From positions 1 to 32,408 of the forward strand of contig JAAYYW010000280.1 of NCBI GenBank assembly GCA_012515195.1: DNA of 32,408 bases, read 5' to 3'. The position numbers and the translations under genes were made by a program. This DNA is from Leptolinea sp. GTDB taxonomy: Bacteria > Chloroflexota > Anaerolineae > Anaerolineales > Anaerolineaceae. The notes below the pieces were generated by a model. It was not told the DNA's origin and ran no database searches. It saw nothing but the letters and a program-made list of their open reading frames with translations. How positions within the stretch are numbered: the first letter of the stretch is position 1; the number at the start of each line of letters is the position of its first letter. Positions 22,059-30,492 of this stretch are shown piece by piece.

Positions 22059-24461
22059 ATGAATCAGGTTGACGCCCTTTTGCAAGGTGACCGGCTTGCG
22101 CTGGCGCGCACCCTTACCCAGATAGAAAATAACACCCCGGAAAGCCGGCGCATTCTGGATATCCTGTTCCAACATGGCGGACGGGCCCATATTATTGGTG
22201 TCACCGGCCCTACCGGTTCCGGCAAATCCACTCTGGTCAACCAGCTCACACGCGAATTCCGCCATCCATCAGATGGAAGCGAACCGTCGAAGGTTGCCAT
22301 TCTGGCCATTGATCCCACCAGCCCGTTTACCGGTGGAGCCGTATTGGGCGACCGCGTTCGCATGCGCGATCTATCCGGGGATGAAGGTGTATATATCCGA
22401 TCTGTTGCCACGCGCGGCACACTCGGCGGGCTTTCACATGCCGCTTCTGAAATGGTTACTGCCATGGACGCGGCCGGATTTGATGTTATCTTGATTGAAA
22501 CGGTTGGTGTAGGCCAATCTGAAATTGAGATCGCCCGCCTTGCCCATACCGTCCTGCTCGTCGAGAATCCTGGTACTGGAGATGACATCCAGGCAATTAA
22601 AGCCGGAATACTTGAAATCGCCAGCGTAATCGCCATCAATAAAGCGGATCATCCGGGTGTGGAACAGACCGAGCAAACCCTGCGTGCCATGTTGGAAATG
22701 AACCCTTCCGGACATTCGGCTTCCATCGATTTCCATCATTTCATGGAAGGTGATTGGCCGGCCGCTCTTCCACCGAAAGAGCGGGAAACCGTGTGGGATA
22801 TACCCCTTCTCCGCACTGTTGCCACCCAGGGTGAAGGCACTCAGCCTATCGTTGCAGCCCTGCGGGAGCACCGGAGTTACCTGGAATCCAGTAGTCTCTG
22901 GCAGACCGGACAGAAGAAAAGGCTTCGCCGTGACCTTGAAAACCTGATCCGGGAGGTTCTCTTTCAGACCTGGCTTTCGCGTATGAATCCTTTAGAATAT
23001 GACCGGGCTTTGGACCGCCTCTTTACCCGCGCGATTTCACCCTTTCGGCTCGCTGAGGAGCTGATCGTATCTGATTACAACAAGAAAACAAAATCAAGTA
23101 ATTTAAAATTACAATTGACTACACTCTGGAGGAATAATCTTATGGAACGAACCCTAATCGGCGACCTGCGCAGCAAAATTGAACAGACTGTGACCGTTCA
23201 GGGCTGGCTGCAAGTTTTGCGTGACCAGAAGAAGATGCAATTCCTGGTTCTACGTGACCAGACCGGAGCCGTTCAGATCGTGGTTGAGAAAGCTGCCAGT
23301 CCCGATCAGGCTGCCATGATCTCAGAGTGCGGAGTTGAATCCGCCCTGACCATTACAGGTAAAGTGATTGATAACCCGATTGTCAAACTGGGTGGCATCG
23401 AAATGCAACTCGAATCAATCGAGGTAAACGCGAACGCGGTGACTCCACTCGCTTTTGAACCGTTTGGCGATACCCTTCCCGCGTTGGATTACCGCCTTGA
23501 TTGGCGTTACATGGACCTACGCCGCCCCGAGAATTTACTCATATTCAAAATTCAAACCAACGCAGAAATGGCTATGCGCGAATTTTGGCTGAAGAATAAT
23601 TTTATTGAAATTCACTCTCCAAAACTGGTAGGCACACCCAGCGAAGGCGGCGCTGAGCTGTTTGAGTTGGAGTATTTTGAACGCAAAGCTTATCTGGCTC
23701 AATCTCCCCAGTTTTATAAACAGATGGCCATGGCCGCCGGTTTCGAACGTGTCTTTGAGATTGGACCGGCTTTCCGCGCCGATCCTTCATTCACATCCCG
23801 CCACATGACCGAATTTACCAGCATCGACACGGAGATCTCCTGGATCGAAAGCCACGAAGATGTAATGACCTTTCAGGAACAGCTCATCCAGTACACATAC
23901 CAGAAGGTTAAAGAAGTTCACGGCGAAGAGATCAAAGAGCGTTTAGGGTTTGACCTGGTCATCCCGACTGTTCCTTTCCCACGTCTGACCATGGCAGAAG
24001 CCCAGAAGGTACTCAAAGACCGCAACTACGCAGTCCCAACTGAAACCAAAGGCGACATGGATCCTGGTGGTGAACGTGAAATTGGCGCTTACATAAAAGA
24101 AACCTTTGACCATGACTTTGTCTTCTTGAAGGATTGGCCGATCGAGGTCCGTCCGTTCTATCACATGCGGCATTCGGATAATCCCAAAATAACCAAGAGC
24201 TATGATCTGATCGCCAGCGGACTTGAGATCACAACCGGTGCCCAACGTGAACACCGCCGTGATGTACTGGAAAAACAAGCGTTAGAAAAGGGTCTGAATC
24301 TCGAACTGATTGGAACCTATCTGGATTACTTCAAGTTCGGCTGCCCGCCGCATGGTGGTTTTGGCCTTGGACTTTCCCGCCTGATGATGATCATGCTTCA
24401 TTTGGACAACGTTCGCGAAGCTGTCTTTGTGTTCCGTGGACCCACCCGGCTGGATCCATAA
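22059..24461 (+). CDS. meaB: MeaB/ArgK G-protein chaperone in frame with AspRS (800-residue fused ORF)
   Basis: Residues 1-345 are MeaB, the GTPase that loads and protects adenosylcobalamin mutases. Walker A is GPTGSGKST (50-58), the switch region ETVGVGQSE near 147, and the guanine-specificity NKAD at 194-197. The C-terminal helical part ends near RALDRLFTRAISPFRLAEEL, where homologues normally stop. Here the frame continues with no stop through about 16 low-complexity codons (NKKTKSSNLKLQL) into a complete aspartyl-tRNA synthetase beginning at Met362. The linker DNA looks intergenic: AT-rich, with a 15-bp palindrome at 23098-23112 and a strong ribosome site. Either a genuine fusion is made by read-on, or both a fusion and free AspRS are produced. 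Confidence 0.88.
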   Translation: MNQVDALLQGDRLALARTLTQIENNTPESRRILDILFQHGGRAHIIGVTGPTGSGKSTLVNQLTREFRHPSDGSEPSKVAILAIDPTSPFTGGAVLGDRVRMRDLSGDEGVYIRSVATRGTLGGLSHAASEMVTAMDAAGFDVILIETVGVGQSEIEIARLAHTVLLVENPGTGDDIQAIKAGILEIASVIAINKADHPGVEQTEQTLRAMLEMNPSGHSASIDFHHFMEGDWPAALPPKERETVWDIPLLRTVATQGEGTQPIVAALREHRSYLESSSLWQTGQKKRLRRDLENLIREVLFQTWLSRMNPLEYDRALDRLFTRAISPFRLAEELIVSDYNKKTKSSNLKLQLTTLWRNNLMERTLIGDLRSKIEQTVTVQGWLQVLRDQKKMQFLVLRDQTGAVQIVVEKAASPDQAAMISECGVESALTITGKVIDNPIVKLGGIEMQLESIEVNANAVTPLAFEPFGDTLPALDYRLDWRYMDLRRPENLLIFKIQTNAEMAMREFWLKNNFIEIHSPKLVGTPSEGGAELFELEYFERKAYLAQSPQFYKQMAMAAGFERVFEIGPAFRADPSFTSRHMTEFTSIDTEISWIESHEDVMTFQEQLIQYTYQKVKEVHGEEIKERLGFDLVIPTVPFPRLTMAEAQKVLKDRNYAVPTETKGDMDPGGEREIGAYIKETFDHDFVFLKDWPIEVRPFYHMRHSDNPKITKSYDLIASGLEITTGAQREHRRDVLEKQALEKGLNLELIGTYLDYFKFGCPPHGGFGLGLSRLMMIMLHLDNVREAVFVFRGPTRLDP
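23142..24461 (+). CDS. aspS: Aspartyl-tRNA synthetase, archaeal/non-discriminating type (own start)
   Basis: Class II synthetase charging tRNA-Asp, and probably tRNA-Asn if non-discriminating. The 439-residue form lacks the GAD insertion of standard bacterial AspRS (about 590 residues) and resembles the archaeal type. An OB-fold anticodon-binding domain covers about 15-105 (VTVQGWLQVLRDQKKMQFLV). The catalytic domain has GGAELFELEYFE, motif 2 EIGPAFRADPSFTSRH near 206, and motif 3 GFGLGLSRLMMIML near 405. GGAGG at 23128-23132 lies 9 bases before this ATG, so independent initiation is very likely even though the upstream MeaB frame reads through. Non-discriminating status would require GatCAB, which is not in this window. 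Confidence 0.93.
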   Translation: MERTLIGDLRSKIEQTVTVQGWLQVLRDQKKMQFLVLRDQTGAVQIVVEKAASPDQAAMISECGVESALTITGKVIDNPIVKLGGIEMQLESIEVNANAVTPLAFEPFGDTLPALDYRLDWRYMDLRRPENLLIFKIQTNAEMAMREFWLKNNFIEIHSPKLVGTPSEGGAELFELEYFERKAYLAQSPQFYKQMAMAAGFERVFEIGPAFRADPSFTSRHMTEFTSIDTEISWIESHEDVMTFQEQLIQYTYQKVKEVHGEEIKERLGFDLVIPTVPFPRLTMAEAQKVLKDRNYAVPTETKGDMDPGGEREIGAYIKETFDHDFVFLKDWPIEVRPFYHMRHSDNPKITKSYDLIASGLEITTGAQREHRRDVLEKQALEKGLNLELIGTYLDYFKFGCPPHGGFGLGLSRLMMIMLHLDNVREAVFVFRGPTRLDP

Positions 24462-24486
24462 ACCACCAGAATGCCTGGAAAAACGT

Positions 24487-25029
24487 ATGCTTACAGGAAA
24501 AAGAATTCGATTACGCGCCCTGGAACCCACCGATCTGGTTCACCTGACTCGTTGGAAAAACGATCCGGATGTGATAGAAAACCTGTTAATCAATACTCCT
24601 AGCTCAATCAATGATGAACAACGGAGGTATGAAGAGCTGATGAAACGGCCGGATGAGGAACATCCGTTTGCCATTGAGTTAAATGAACAAAATCAATGGG
24701 TACTAATAGGCACAACCAGATTTCATACCATTGACTGGAAGAATCGGAGCGTTGAATTCGGGGTTTGCATCGGTGAAAAAGAGCACTGGAATAAGGGTTA
24801 CGCACGTGATGCCGTACGGCTTTTATTACGCCATGCCTTTAACAACCTGAATCTCAACCGGGTTTTTCTGTATGTTTTTGAAACCAACGAACGAGCCAGA
24901 AAAATGTATACCGCTACTGGTTTTGTTGAAGAAGGACGTCTGCGGCAGGATATTTATAAGAACGGCCGGTATCTCGATGTTCTTGTCATGAGTGTTCTGC
25001 GCAACGAATGGCAGGATGCCGAGGTATAA
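24487..25029 (+). CDS. GNAT-family N-acetyltransferase (RimJ/RimL-like)
   Basis: A 180-residue acetyl-CoA-dependent transferase. Typical features are the N-terminal GKRIRLRALEPTDLVHLTRW, motif A with EFGVCIGEKEHWNKGYARDA, and motif B with RVFLYVFETNERARKMYTATGFVEEG. The acceptor could be a ribosomal-protein N-terminus, an amino acid or an antibiotic; sequence alone cannot say. The ATG at 24487 gives the normal family start; an upstream in-frame codon at 24427 lies inside aspS. The ribosome site is weak, so translation may be coupled to aspS, whose stop is 25 bases upstream. prs follows after 20 bases. Confidence 0.92.
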   Translation: MLTGKRIRLRALEPTDLVHLTRWKNDPDVIENLLINTPSSINDEQRRYEELMKRPDEEHPFAIELNEQNQWVLIGTTRFHTIDWKNRSVEFGVCIGEKEHWNKGYARDAVRLLLRHAFNNLNLNRVFLYVFETNERARKMYTATGFVEEGRLRQDIYKNGRYLDVLVMSVLRNEWQDAEV

Positions 25030-25049
25030 AGCAAGGTCAGGAGGAAGAA

Positions 25050-26045
25050 ATGCCCAATGCAGTACATATCCGGCACGACCGGATCCAATATGGTGATGTC
25101 AGACTCTATGCAGGTACAGGATGCCCCGAACTGGCTTCCAATATTGCGGGGTACCTGCGTATGCCATTGTGTGAAAGAGATGTGATCGTTTTTCCCAACG
25201 ACAACCTGTTCGTACAGCTTCATACCAGCGTCCGCGGACAGGATTGCTATGTCATTCAGACAACATCTACCCCTGTTCATCGCAACCTGATGGAATTATT
25301 GATCATGCTGCAGACCTTGCGGTTGGATTCAGCAGCCCGCATCACCGCTGTCATTCCCTATTTGTGTTATGCCCGCTCGGATAAAAAAGACCAGCCGCGT
25401 GTGCCCATCACAGCACGTCTGGTCTGCGACATGATCGAGGTGGCTGGCGCTGACAGGTACATCACCATGGACCTGCATGCCGGCCAGATTCAGGGATTTT
25501 TCTCCATCCCCGGTGATGTAATGACCGCCTTTTACATACTCACCGATTATTTAAAGAAGAAACTTCCCACCATGAATTCCCCCGTTGTGGTCACAGCAGA
25601 CCTTGGCTTTGCCAAGAAAGCGCGTAACTTCGCCCAGAAATTGGATACCCCGTTGGCTTTCATCGAAAAACGTCGTGTTTCCAACGATTCAAAAGCGGAA
25701 GCCCTTACTTTCATAGGTGATGTTCAGGGACGTGACGCGATCATCGTGGATGATGAGATCAACACCGGAGGATCTATGGTGCAAGCTGTCAATCTGGTGA
25801 AAAGCTGCGGCGCGCGTAACGTTTACATGGTATTTGTCCATCCGGTTTTGTCAGACCCTGCACCTCAGGTTTTATCCGCCCTGCCGGTTACCGAATTTAT
25901 TACAACAGACACAATCCCGATCCCCGCGGAAAAGGCAACATATTTTGGCGACCGTCTCAAAATCCTTTCTGTCTCACGACTATTGGGTGAAGTAATCATG
26001 CGTGCCAATGAGGGACGTTCAGTGGGAGCATTATTCAACGAATAG
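25050..26045 (+). CDS. prs: Ribose-phosphate pyrophosphokinase
   Basis: Makes PRPP from ribose 5-phosphate and ATP for nucleotide, histidine and tryptophan synthesis. The 331 residues cover the two phosphoribosyltransferase-like domains. Motifs are AVIPYLCYARSDKKDQPR (ATP-binding flexible-loop region), ITMDLHAGQIQGFF and the PRPP loop VDDEINTGGS. Length is slightly above the usual 310-320. The ATG at 25050 is chosen for AGGAGG 6 bases upstream; an earlier in-frame start at 25008 would overlap the GNAT gene. mutM follows after 8 bases, so the genes are cotranscribed. Some catalytic-region substitutions relative to E. coli Prs exist, but the key acidic pair is intact. Confidence 0.93.
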   Translation: MPNAVHIRHDRIQYGDVRLYAGTGCPELASNIAGYLRMPLCERDVIVFPNDNLFVQLHTSVRGQDCYVIQTTSTPVHRNLMELLIMLQTLRLDSAARITAVIPYLCYARSDKKDQPRVPITARLVCDMIEVAGADRYITMDLHAGQIQGFFSIPGDVMTAFYILTDYLKKKLPTMNSPVVVTADLGFAKKARNFAQKLDTPLAFIEKRRVSNDSKAEALTFIGDVQGRDAIIVDDEINTGGSMVQAVNLVKSCGARNVYMVFVHPVLSDPAPQVLSALPVTEFITTDTIPIPAEKATYFGDRLKILSVSRLLGEVIMRANEGRSVGALFNE

Positions 26046-26053
26046 GTGATAGT

Positions 26054-26881
26054 ATGCCAGAGCTGCCTGAAGTAGAGACAATTGTTCGCGCCCTTCGCTC
26101 AGGTGGCAGGGGTGGCTTGCCCATTCTCAATAGAACAGTAGAGTCGACAGAAGTCCTCTGGTCAAAAACACTTGCTTCCCCCACACTCGACGAACTTCAC
26201 ATACAGGTTCGCGGCCAGATCGTCAAGGATGTGTTGCGGCGCGGGAAATATATCATCATTCAGTTAGATCGGGGTTATCTGCTCATACATCTGCGTATGA
26301 GTGGAGATCTGCGTGTAACGTCTGCGATTAAGGATACACCTCTTCCCCATGACCGGTTTGTGCTTCGTTTCGCGGATGGTATCCGCCTGATATTTAACGA
26401 TGCCCGAAAATTCGGACGTGTCTGGTTTACCAGAGATCCAGAACAGATTCTGGGAAAATTGGGGGTGGACCCATTTGATCCATCTCTCACTGCCCCTTTT
26501 TTGTTTTCCAATTTGCAAAGTAAGAAAAAACATATAAAATCTCTTTTATTAGACCAATCTTTTCTTGCTGGTTTAGGAAATATCTATACGGATGAGAGCC
26601 TGCACAGAGCGGGAATCCATCCCTTGAGATTGAGTAACAGCCTCACGAAACCAGAAGCGGGAAGATTGCTGCAAGCTATCCGTGACACGCTGGAAGAAGG
26701 CATCAATCGCAACGGCGCAAGTATTGATTGGGTTTACCGCGGTGGTGACTTTCAAAATTGTTTTCGGGTTTACCAACTTACCGGGAAACCCTGCCCGGTT
26801 TGTGGGACAATCATAGAACGAATTATCGCAGGTCAACGCGGGACACATTTTTGCCCGAGGTGTCAGCCGAAAGGGGTATGA
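26054..26881 (+). CDS. mutM: Formamidopyrimidine-DNA glycosylase (Fpg)
   Basis: Base-excision-repair bifunctional glycosylase/AP lyase removing 8-oxoguanine and related lesions. The N-terminal catalytic PELPEVE (Pro2 nucleophile, Glu3) is intact, K65 lies in LRRGKYIIIQL, and NDARKFGRVW and QSFLAGLGNIYTDESLHRAGIHP are present. The C-terminal zinc finger has C247, C250, C267 and C270 (CPVC and CPRC). Length (275) is standard. AGGTGA lies upstream of the ATG. It is in a tight plus-strand run with prs, and its stop overlaps the ATG of the following membrane-protein gene. Confidence 0.97.
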   Translation: MPELPEVETIVRALRSGGRGGLPILNRTVESTEVLWSKTLASPTLDELHIQVRGQIVKDVLRRGKYIIIQLDRGYLLIHLRMSGDLRVTSAIKDTPLPHDRFVLRFADGIRLIFNDARKFGRVWFTRDPEQILGKLGVDPFDPSLTAPFLFSNLQSKKKHIKSLLLDQSFLAGLGNIYTDESLHRAGIHPLRLSNSLTKPEAGRLLQAIRDTLEEGINRNGASIDWVYRGGDFQNCFRVYQLTGKPCPVCGTIIERIIAGQRGTHFCPRCQPKGV

Positions 26882-27723
26882 GCATGAGTCCAGAAATTCC
26901 GGTCAGTTTCACAGTTGTCATGGTTTTTGTTTTTTTGGTCGTTGGTTTTTTTGTAGGGCGGGCTGTCACCTTTTTTACTATGCGTAAAAAGAACGCAGAC
27001 GCTACTCCACAGCCTGTTTCACCCGTTGAACAACCAGCTCCACTTGCAGACCCTGAGAAATATACAGAGCTCGTACGATTGTGGAGGGAAAAGAAAGGTT
27101 CAGGGCTTTTTGTTGAAACCAGTGGACATCTATTGGCATCTTCTGCCCCTCTAAATCCGGCACAGAAGAAACGGTTTATTGAGCTAATCAAAGAACTGGC
27201 AAATTGGTTGTCTATTGATATTGAAGACCTCGTCCCCAAAAGGCCGGAAATCGTGACCAACCCAGAAGACAAAAGCACCGTTAAAGTTGAACCGGTAGCA
27301 ACACAGGTCAAGGCAGCAACACCGGTAAACACTGATCCGATCCCAACAGCGCCACCGGTCGTTGCCGTACCTCCACCAACGGCTGCGGCTATACCGGTAC
27401 AACCTAAAGTACCACCGGCAGTCATCACTCCTGTTTCCCCTATTCAACCGCCATCAGCACCAGCAGCTGATAAACCAAAGAAACAGGCAACCTCCATGGT
27501 TGAGCAGGTCGATGAAATACTCCAGGAGTTGATCCTGCAATCAGACCAACCCAATCGACATATAAAGCTTATGGAAGAAATGAACGAGGGAGTGATCGTC
27601 TGGGTGGGACAGGAACGATTCTCGGGAATCGACACCGTTACGGATGAATCAGCCATTTCTTTGATCCGCTCGGCAGCCAAAGAATGGGAGCGTCGAACAG
27701 AGATTCGCCCTACCGGGGCATAA
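26878..27723 (+). CDS. Membrane-anchored proline-rich protein, function unknown
   Basis: A 281-residue protein that starts by ATGA overlap with mutM (ATG at 26884 is also possible). One N-terminal membrane helix (VVMVFVFLVVGFFVGRAVTFF) is followed by a conserved-looking helical region of about 70 residues (EKYTELVRLWREKKGSGLFV). Next is a Pro/Ala/Val/Thr-rich low-complexity linker near 120-200. A C-terminal helical domain (MVEQVDEILQELILQSDQ, RFSGIDTVTDESAISLIRSA) completes it. It resembles a tethered cytoplasmic scaffold. I know no family for it. Earlier in-frame Met codons to 26758 lie inside mutM and are not credible starts. Confidence 0.75.
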   Translation: MSMSPEIPVSFTVVMVFVFLVVGFFVGRAVTFFTMRKKNADATPQPVSPVEQPAPLADPEKYTELVRLWREKKGSGLFVETSGHLLASSAPLNPAQKKRFIELIKELANWLSIDIEDLVPKRPEIVTNPEDKSTVKVEPVATQVKAATPVNTDPIPTAPPVVAVPPPTAAAIPVQPKVPPAVITPVSPIQPPSAPAADKPKKQATSMVEQVDEILQELILQSDQPNRHIKLMEEMNEGVIVWVGQERFSGIDTVTDESAISLIRSAAKEWERRTEIRPTGA

Positions 27724-27724
27724 T

Positions 27725-28363
27725 TTACTGTTGGATCGGCTCTTCCCCGGTCTTTCCCTGTTCGGACATTTTCACAAGCAGATTTTCAAAGTCATCAACG
27801 CGTTGTATCAATGTTGTGATGATATCTTTAAAGGCAGCTTCATCCGTAAGTGACATACGGGCGTTGTGCATATAGGTATATACCAGTTTTTCACCTATCA
27901 GTTCCACACACCAGAATCCGATCTTGGATTTTGCGTTAATTTGCATGAGAGATGTGGAAATATAATGCGGGACTTTCTCCATGGAATCAAATGCAGCGAA
28001 ACTGGGAACGGAGAATTCAAGATCGTCATCGTAACAAAAAATGAATAAAGTCTGCGATCGCAATTGGTCAACTGTGAACTCGATAACGGCATGTTCATTA
28101 TCAAATTCACGAGTCTTCCAATTGAATGCGGCGCACATGCGATTGATGAATTTGGCAAATTCACCGGAAGGATCGGTTGTGTGTTCTTTCGTAACCGTAT
28201 CCCCTGATACCATATTTTCTTTATCTTGACCCAGATCTTGCTCCGGATTCTTCTTTAGGTTCTCTGGAGTGTCGTCCACTGGATACCCTTCCATGTGTCT
28301 GTGATTATCAGTAATTCTAGCATTAACCTGCCCTGGAAGGATGGCGTTAGACGAATCTTTCAT
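27725..28363 (-). CDS. YbjN/chaperone-like-fold protein, function unknown
   Basis: A 212-residue soluble protein. The first 70 residues are polar and probably disordered. Residues about 72-200 (FINRMCAAFNWKTREFDNEH, FIFCYDDDLEFSVPSFA, FDSMEKVPHYISTSLMQINA) have the alternating pattern of the YbjN / type III secretion chaperone-like fold; this is a weak structural impression, not a family match. No strong ribosome site precedes the ATG at 28363, and Met at 28294 is an alternative start. Its stop is one base from the stop of the convergent membrane-anchored gene, with no terminator between them. Confidence 0.65.
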   Translation of the reverse strand: MKDSSNAILPGQVNARITDNHRHMEGYPVDDTPENLKKNPEQDLGQDKENMVSGDTVTKEHTTDPSGEFAKFINRMCAAFNWKTREFDNEHAVIEFTVDQLRSQTLFIFCYDDDLEFSVPSFAAFDSMEKVPHYISTSLMQINAKSKIGFWCVELIGEKLVYTYMHNARMSLTDEAAFKDIITTLIQRVDDFENLLVKMSEQGKTGEEPIQQ

Positions 28364-28530
28364 AATTTTGGAATGATAAAGAACCGGATCGATTCTTGAG
28401 ATTAAAGGATTAAGTTACACAGGAGCATCCATGATGAAGAATACCCACATGACCTCTCTGTTACTGCTTATCTTCGATCAGAGATTCGTAACCGGTTGAA
28501 AAATCCGGAAATCAGGTTGAGTTGTTGAAT

Positions 28531-28779
28531 TTATTTAGCTTCTTCTACTGTGACATTCGGAAAGAATTGATGGATAGTACCTTCAACCCAGCCGTGTAAA
28601 GTGACTGGAGAGAGCGGGCAGCCCAGACACGCGCCGCCAAGTCGGACTTTCAGGATTGAACCATCAAAATCAACCAGTTCGACTGAACCACCGTGATAAT
28701 GATTAATATAGCCATCCAGCTGTTCAACCAAAGCCTGTATTCGGACCTGATCAGAAAAATCGGGAGGGGTTTTGATCAT
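28531..28779 (-). CDS. NifU C-terminal-domain Fe-S scaffold protein
   Basis: An 82-residue NifU-like protein that assembles or carries an iron-sulfur cluster. The domain's CxxC pair is C51 and C54 in LGGACLGCPLSPVTLHGWVE, and the N-terminal half (HGGSVELVDFDGSILKVRL) matches the family. It is a standalone Nfu-type domain without the NifU N-terminal part. It lies 10 bases downstream of the cyclic-nucleotide-binding gene on the same strand and is probably cotranscribed with it. No SUF or ISC genes are in the window. Confidence 0.93.
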   Translation of the reverse strand: MIKTPPDFSDQVRIQALVEQLDGYINHYHGGSVELVDFDGSILKVRLGGACLGCPLSPVTLHGWVEGTIHQFFPNVTVEEAK

Positions 28780-28789
28780 CTACAATTCA

Positions 28790-29260
28790 CTATTCTGGAA
28801 GAAGTTCCATTCCATGAAATAATAATGCTAGAACCTCATCATACGTACTTTTCAGTCGATAAGCAATCCCCTGTGCAAACTTTTCCATGATTAATTTCCC
28901 CAACTGGGGGTTTTTCTGACAGAATTTCCGTAATTCAGTAACATCAATGCGGACCATCTCGCATGGATTTTCGGTGTAGGCCGACGATGTGTACTTAGAC
29001 CTTCCCAGTGCTGCCGACCAGCCTATAACATCCTCAGGACAAACCCTCGCGATGGTAATCGCCTCGCCATCATACGGTTTGTGTTTAACTACAACTTCGC
29101 CCGAGACCAGAATAAAGAAATGTTTGGCATCCTGATTCTGTTCATAGATCGTTGTTCGGCCGGGGTAAGAGCATGCTTCAAGCAGCGGTATGACGAGGTC
29201 AATACTGGTCGGGCTCAGACCGGAGAAGATTTCCAGTTTGTGAAAATTCTTGGGCAGCAT
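28790..29260 (-). CDS. Cyclic-nucleotide-binding-domain protein without DNA-binding domain
   Basis: About 156 residues, nearly all one Crp-type cyclic-nucleotide-binding domain: LEIFSGLSPTSIDLVIPLLE, YPGRTTIYEQNQDAKHFFIL, VSGEVVVKHKPYDGE, then VCPEDVIGWSAALGRSKYTSSAYT. The C-terminal helix ends without a helix-turn-helix, so it is not a transcription factor by itself. The phosphate-binding cassette reads DVIGWSAALG rather than the canonical GELALL, so binding of cAMP or cGMP is doubtful. The start is uncertain: the ATG at 29260 gives the usual family N-terminus, but the frame is open to 29347 and no good ribosome site marks either. Confidence 0.85.
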   Translation of the reverse strand: MLPKNFHKLEIFSGLSPTSIDLVIPLLEACSYPGRTTIYEQNQDAKHFFILVSGEVVVKHKPYDGEAITIARVCPEDVIGWSAALGRSKYTSSAYTENPCEMVRIDVTELRKFCQKNPQLGKLIMEKFAQGIAYRLKSTYDEVLALLFHGMELLPE

Positions 29261-29440
29261 AAGACTGATGTTACTAAATACGTTGTATATCAGGAAGTGG
29301 TAAAGTACACTCTTGCTTTTGTAAATCCTCATGAGATTGGTATGCACTTTGACCAGAAACTATGTGCCGGCAAGTGACGAATTTCGGTATTTTTATCCTC
29401 TTCCCCGCAGATCTATGCAAATCTTTTATACCTTTCGACA

Positions 29441-29477
29441 AAAAAAGGATCTGATATTTCTATCAGATCCTTTTTTA
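29441..29477 (-). terminator. Perfect 16-bp terminator of the peptide-transporter operon
   Basis: AAAAAAGGATCTGATA (29441-29456) pairs perfectly with TATCAGATCCTTTTTT (29461-29476) around a TTTC loop, giving a T tract on both strands. It ends the permease operon on the minus strand, 14 bases after the last stop. Confidence 0.92.
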
Positions 29478-29490
29478 GAACGTAATTTTC

Positions 29491-30468
29491 TTAGTCGTTT
29501 CCGCGTCCACGCATGCGTGGATCAAGAATATCGCGCAAGGCATCGCCCACAAGGTTCCAGGCCAGCACAAAAAGAATGATAGCCATACCCGGATATACAA
29601 CGATGTGCCAGTATGTCCCCAGTGAGGGAATCCAACTGCGGGCAAAGCTGATCATTTGACCCCAGTCCGCATAACCTCGCTGCGCGCCCAGCCCCAAAAA
29701 ACTCAGGGCGGCAAAAGTCAGCACATACGAGCCGATGTCCATGGAAGCAAGAACAAGCACCGGGAATACGGCATTTGGCAGTAAATGACGGAAAAGAATA
29801 CGGATATCGCTGGCACCAATCAGCTTGGCAGCCACCGCATATTCCTGTTCCTTTACGGCCAGAATATTCCCGCGGATCACACGGGCGTATGTCATCCAGC
29901 CAAAGACAATAATCGCCAGCATTCCGGTTAAGATCTGGATCTGGATTGGATCCAGGTCTGTCATCGGACTCTGGAAGAATGTGAGCATGGCCAGACCTTT
30001 GGCCAGATATACCAGGAAATTCGCCTCACCGCGCCCATATACCGTCTGTAAAACTGATGTCAGCGTAATGGCCGCCAACAGGAAGGGGAACACCAGAAAA
30101 ACTTCGGTGATCCTCATCAACACTTCATCAACCCAACCGCCATAGAAACCGGCCAGTGACCCTACAATCAAACCAATAAAAGTCGTGATCAAAGTAATGA
30201 CGATACCCACGCGAAAAGCTGTGCGCGTTCCCCAGACCACACCGTACAGAATGTCATATTGGCCTTCAGTTGTGCCCAGGGGATGGGCCTCACTGGGAGG
30301 CCTTGGCTGGTTGCTAAAACCGTCACGTGGAATGATATAGATATTCCGGGCATTTTCTTCCGGCGGCGCAATGAACGGCGCTGCAATTGCCACAATAACA
30401 AAACCCAGCAAAAGAACAATGCCAAGCAGAGATGTGGGATTTTTTACTAATCTTCTTACAACATCCAT
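29491..30468 (-). CDS. Peptide ABC transporter permease (DppC/OppC type)
   Basis: Inner-membrane permease, 325 residues, of a peptide/nickel-type ABC importer. It has the N-terminal OppC_N segment (first helix SLLGIVLLLGFVIVAIAAPF), a long periplasmic loop with GTTEGQYDILYGVVWGTR, then the five-helix permease core. The EAA coupling loop is EYAVAAKLIGASDIRILFRH. The C-terminal LVGDALRDILDPRMRG is the classic DppC ending. It follows the DppB-type gene by 24 bases. No ATP-binding genes are present in the window; they may lie elsewhere. Confidence 0.95.
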   Translation of the reverse strand: MDVVRRLVKNPTSLLGIVLLLGFVIVAIAAPFIAPPEENARNIYIIPRDGFSNQPRPPSEAHPLGTTEGQYDILYGVVWGTRTAFRVGIVITLITTFIGLIVGSLAGFYGGWVDEVLMRITEVFLVFPFLLAAITLTSVLQTVYGRGEANFLVYLAKGLAMLTFFQSPMTDLDPIQIQILTGMLAIIVFGWMTYARVIRGNILAVKEQEYAVAAKLIGASDIRILFRHLLPNAVFPVLVLASMDIGSYVLTFAALSFLGLGAQRGYADWGQMISFARSWIPSLGTYWHIVVYPGMAIILFVLAWNLVGDALRDILDPRMRGRGND

Positions 30469-30492
30469 GAGATCCTCATCCTTTGCCGAGTT

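Noticed and set aside
26823-27428. 201-codon minus-strand ORF rich in Gly/Thr/Ser
   Set aside because: It mirrors the Pro/Ala/Val-rich linker of the plus-strand gene; low complexity, no motifs.
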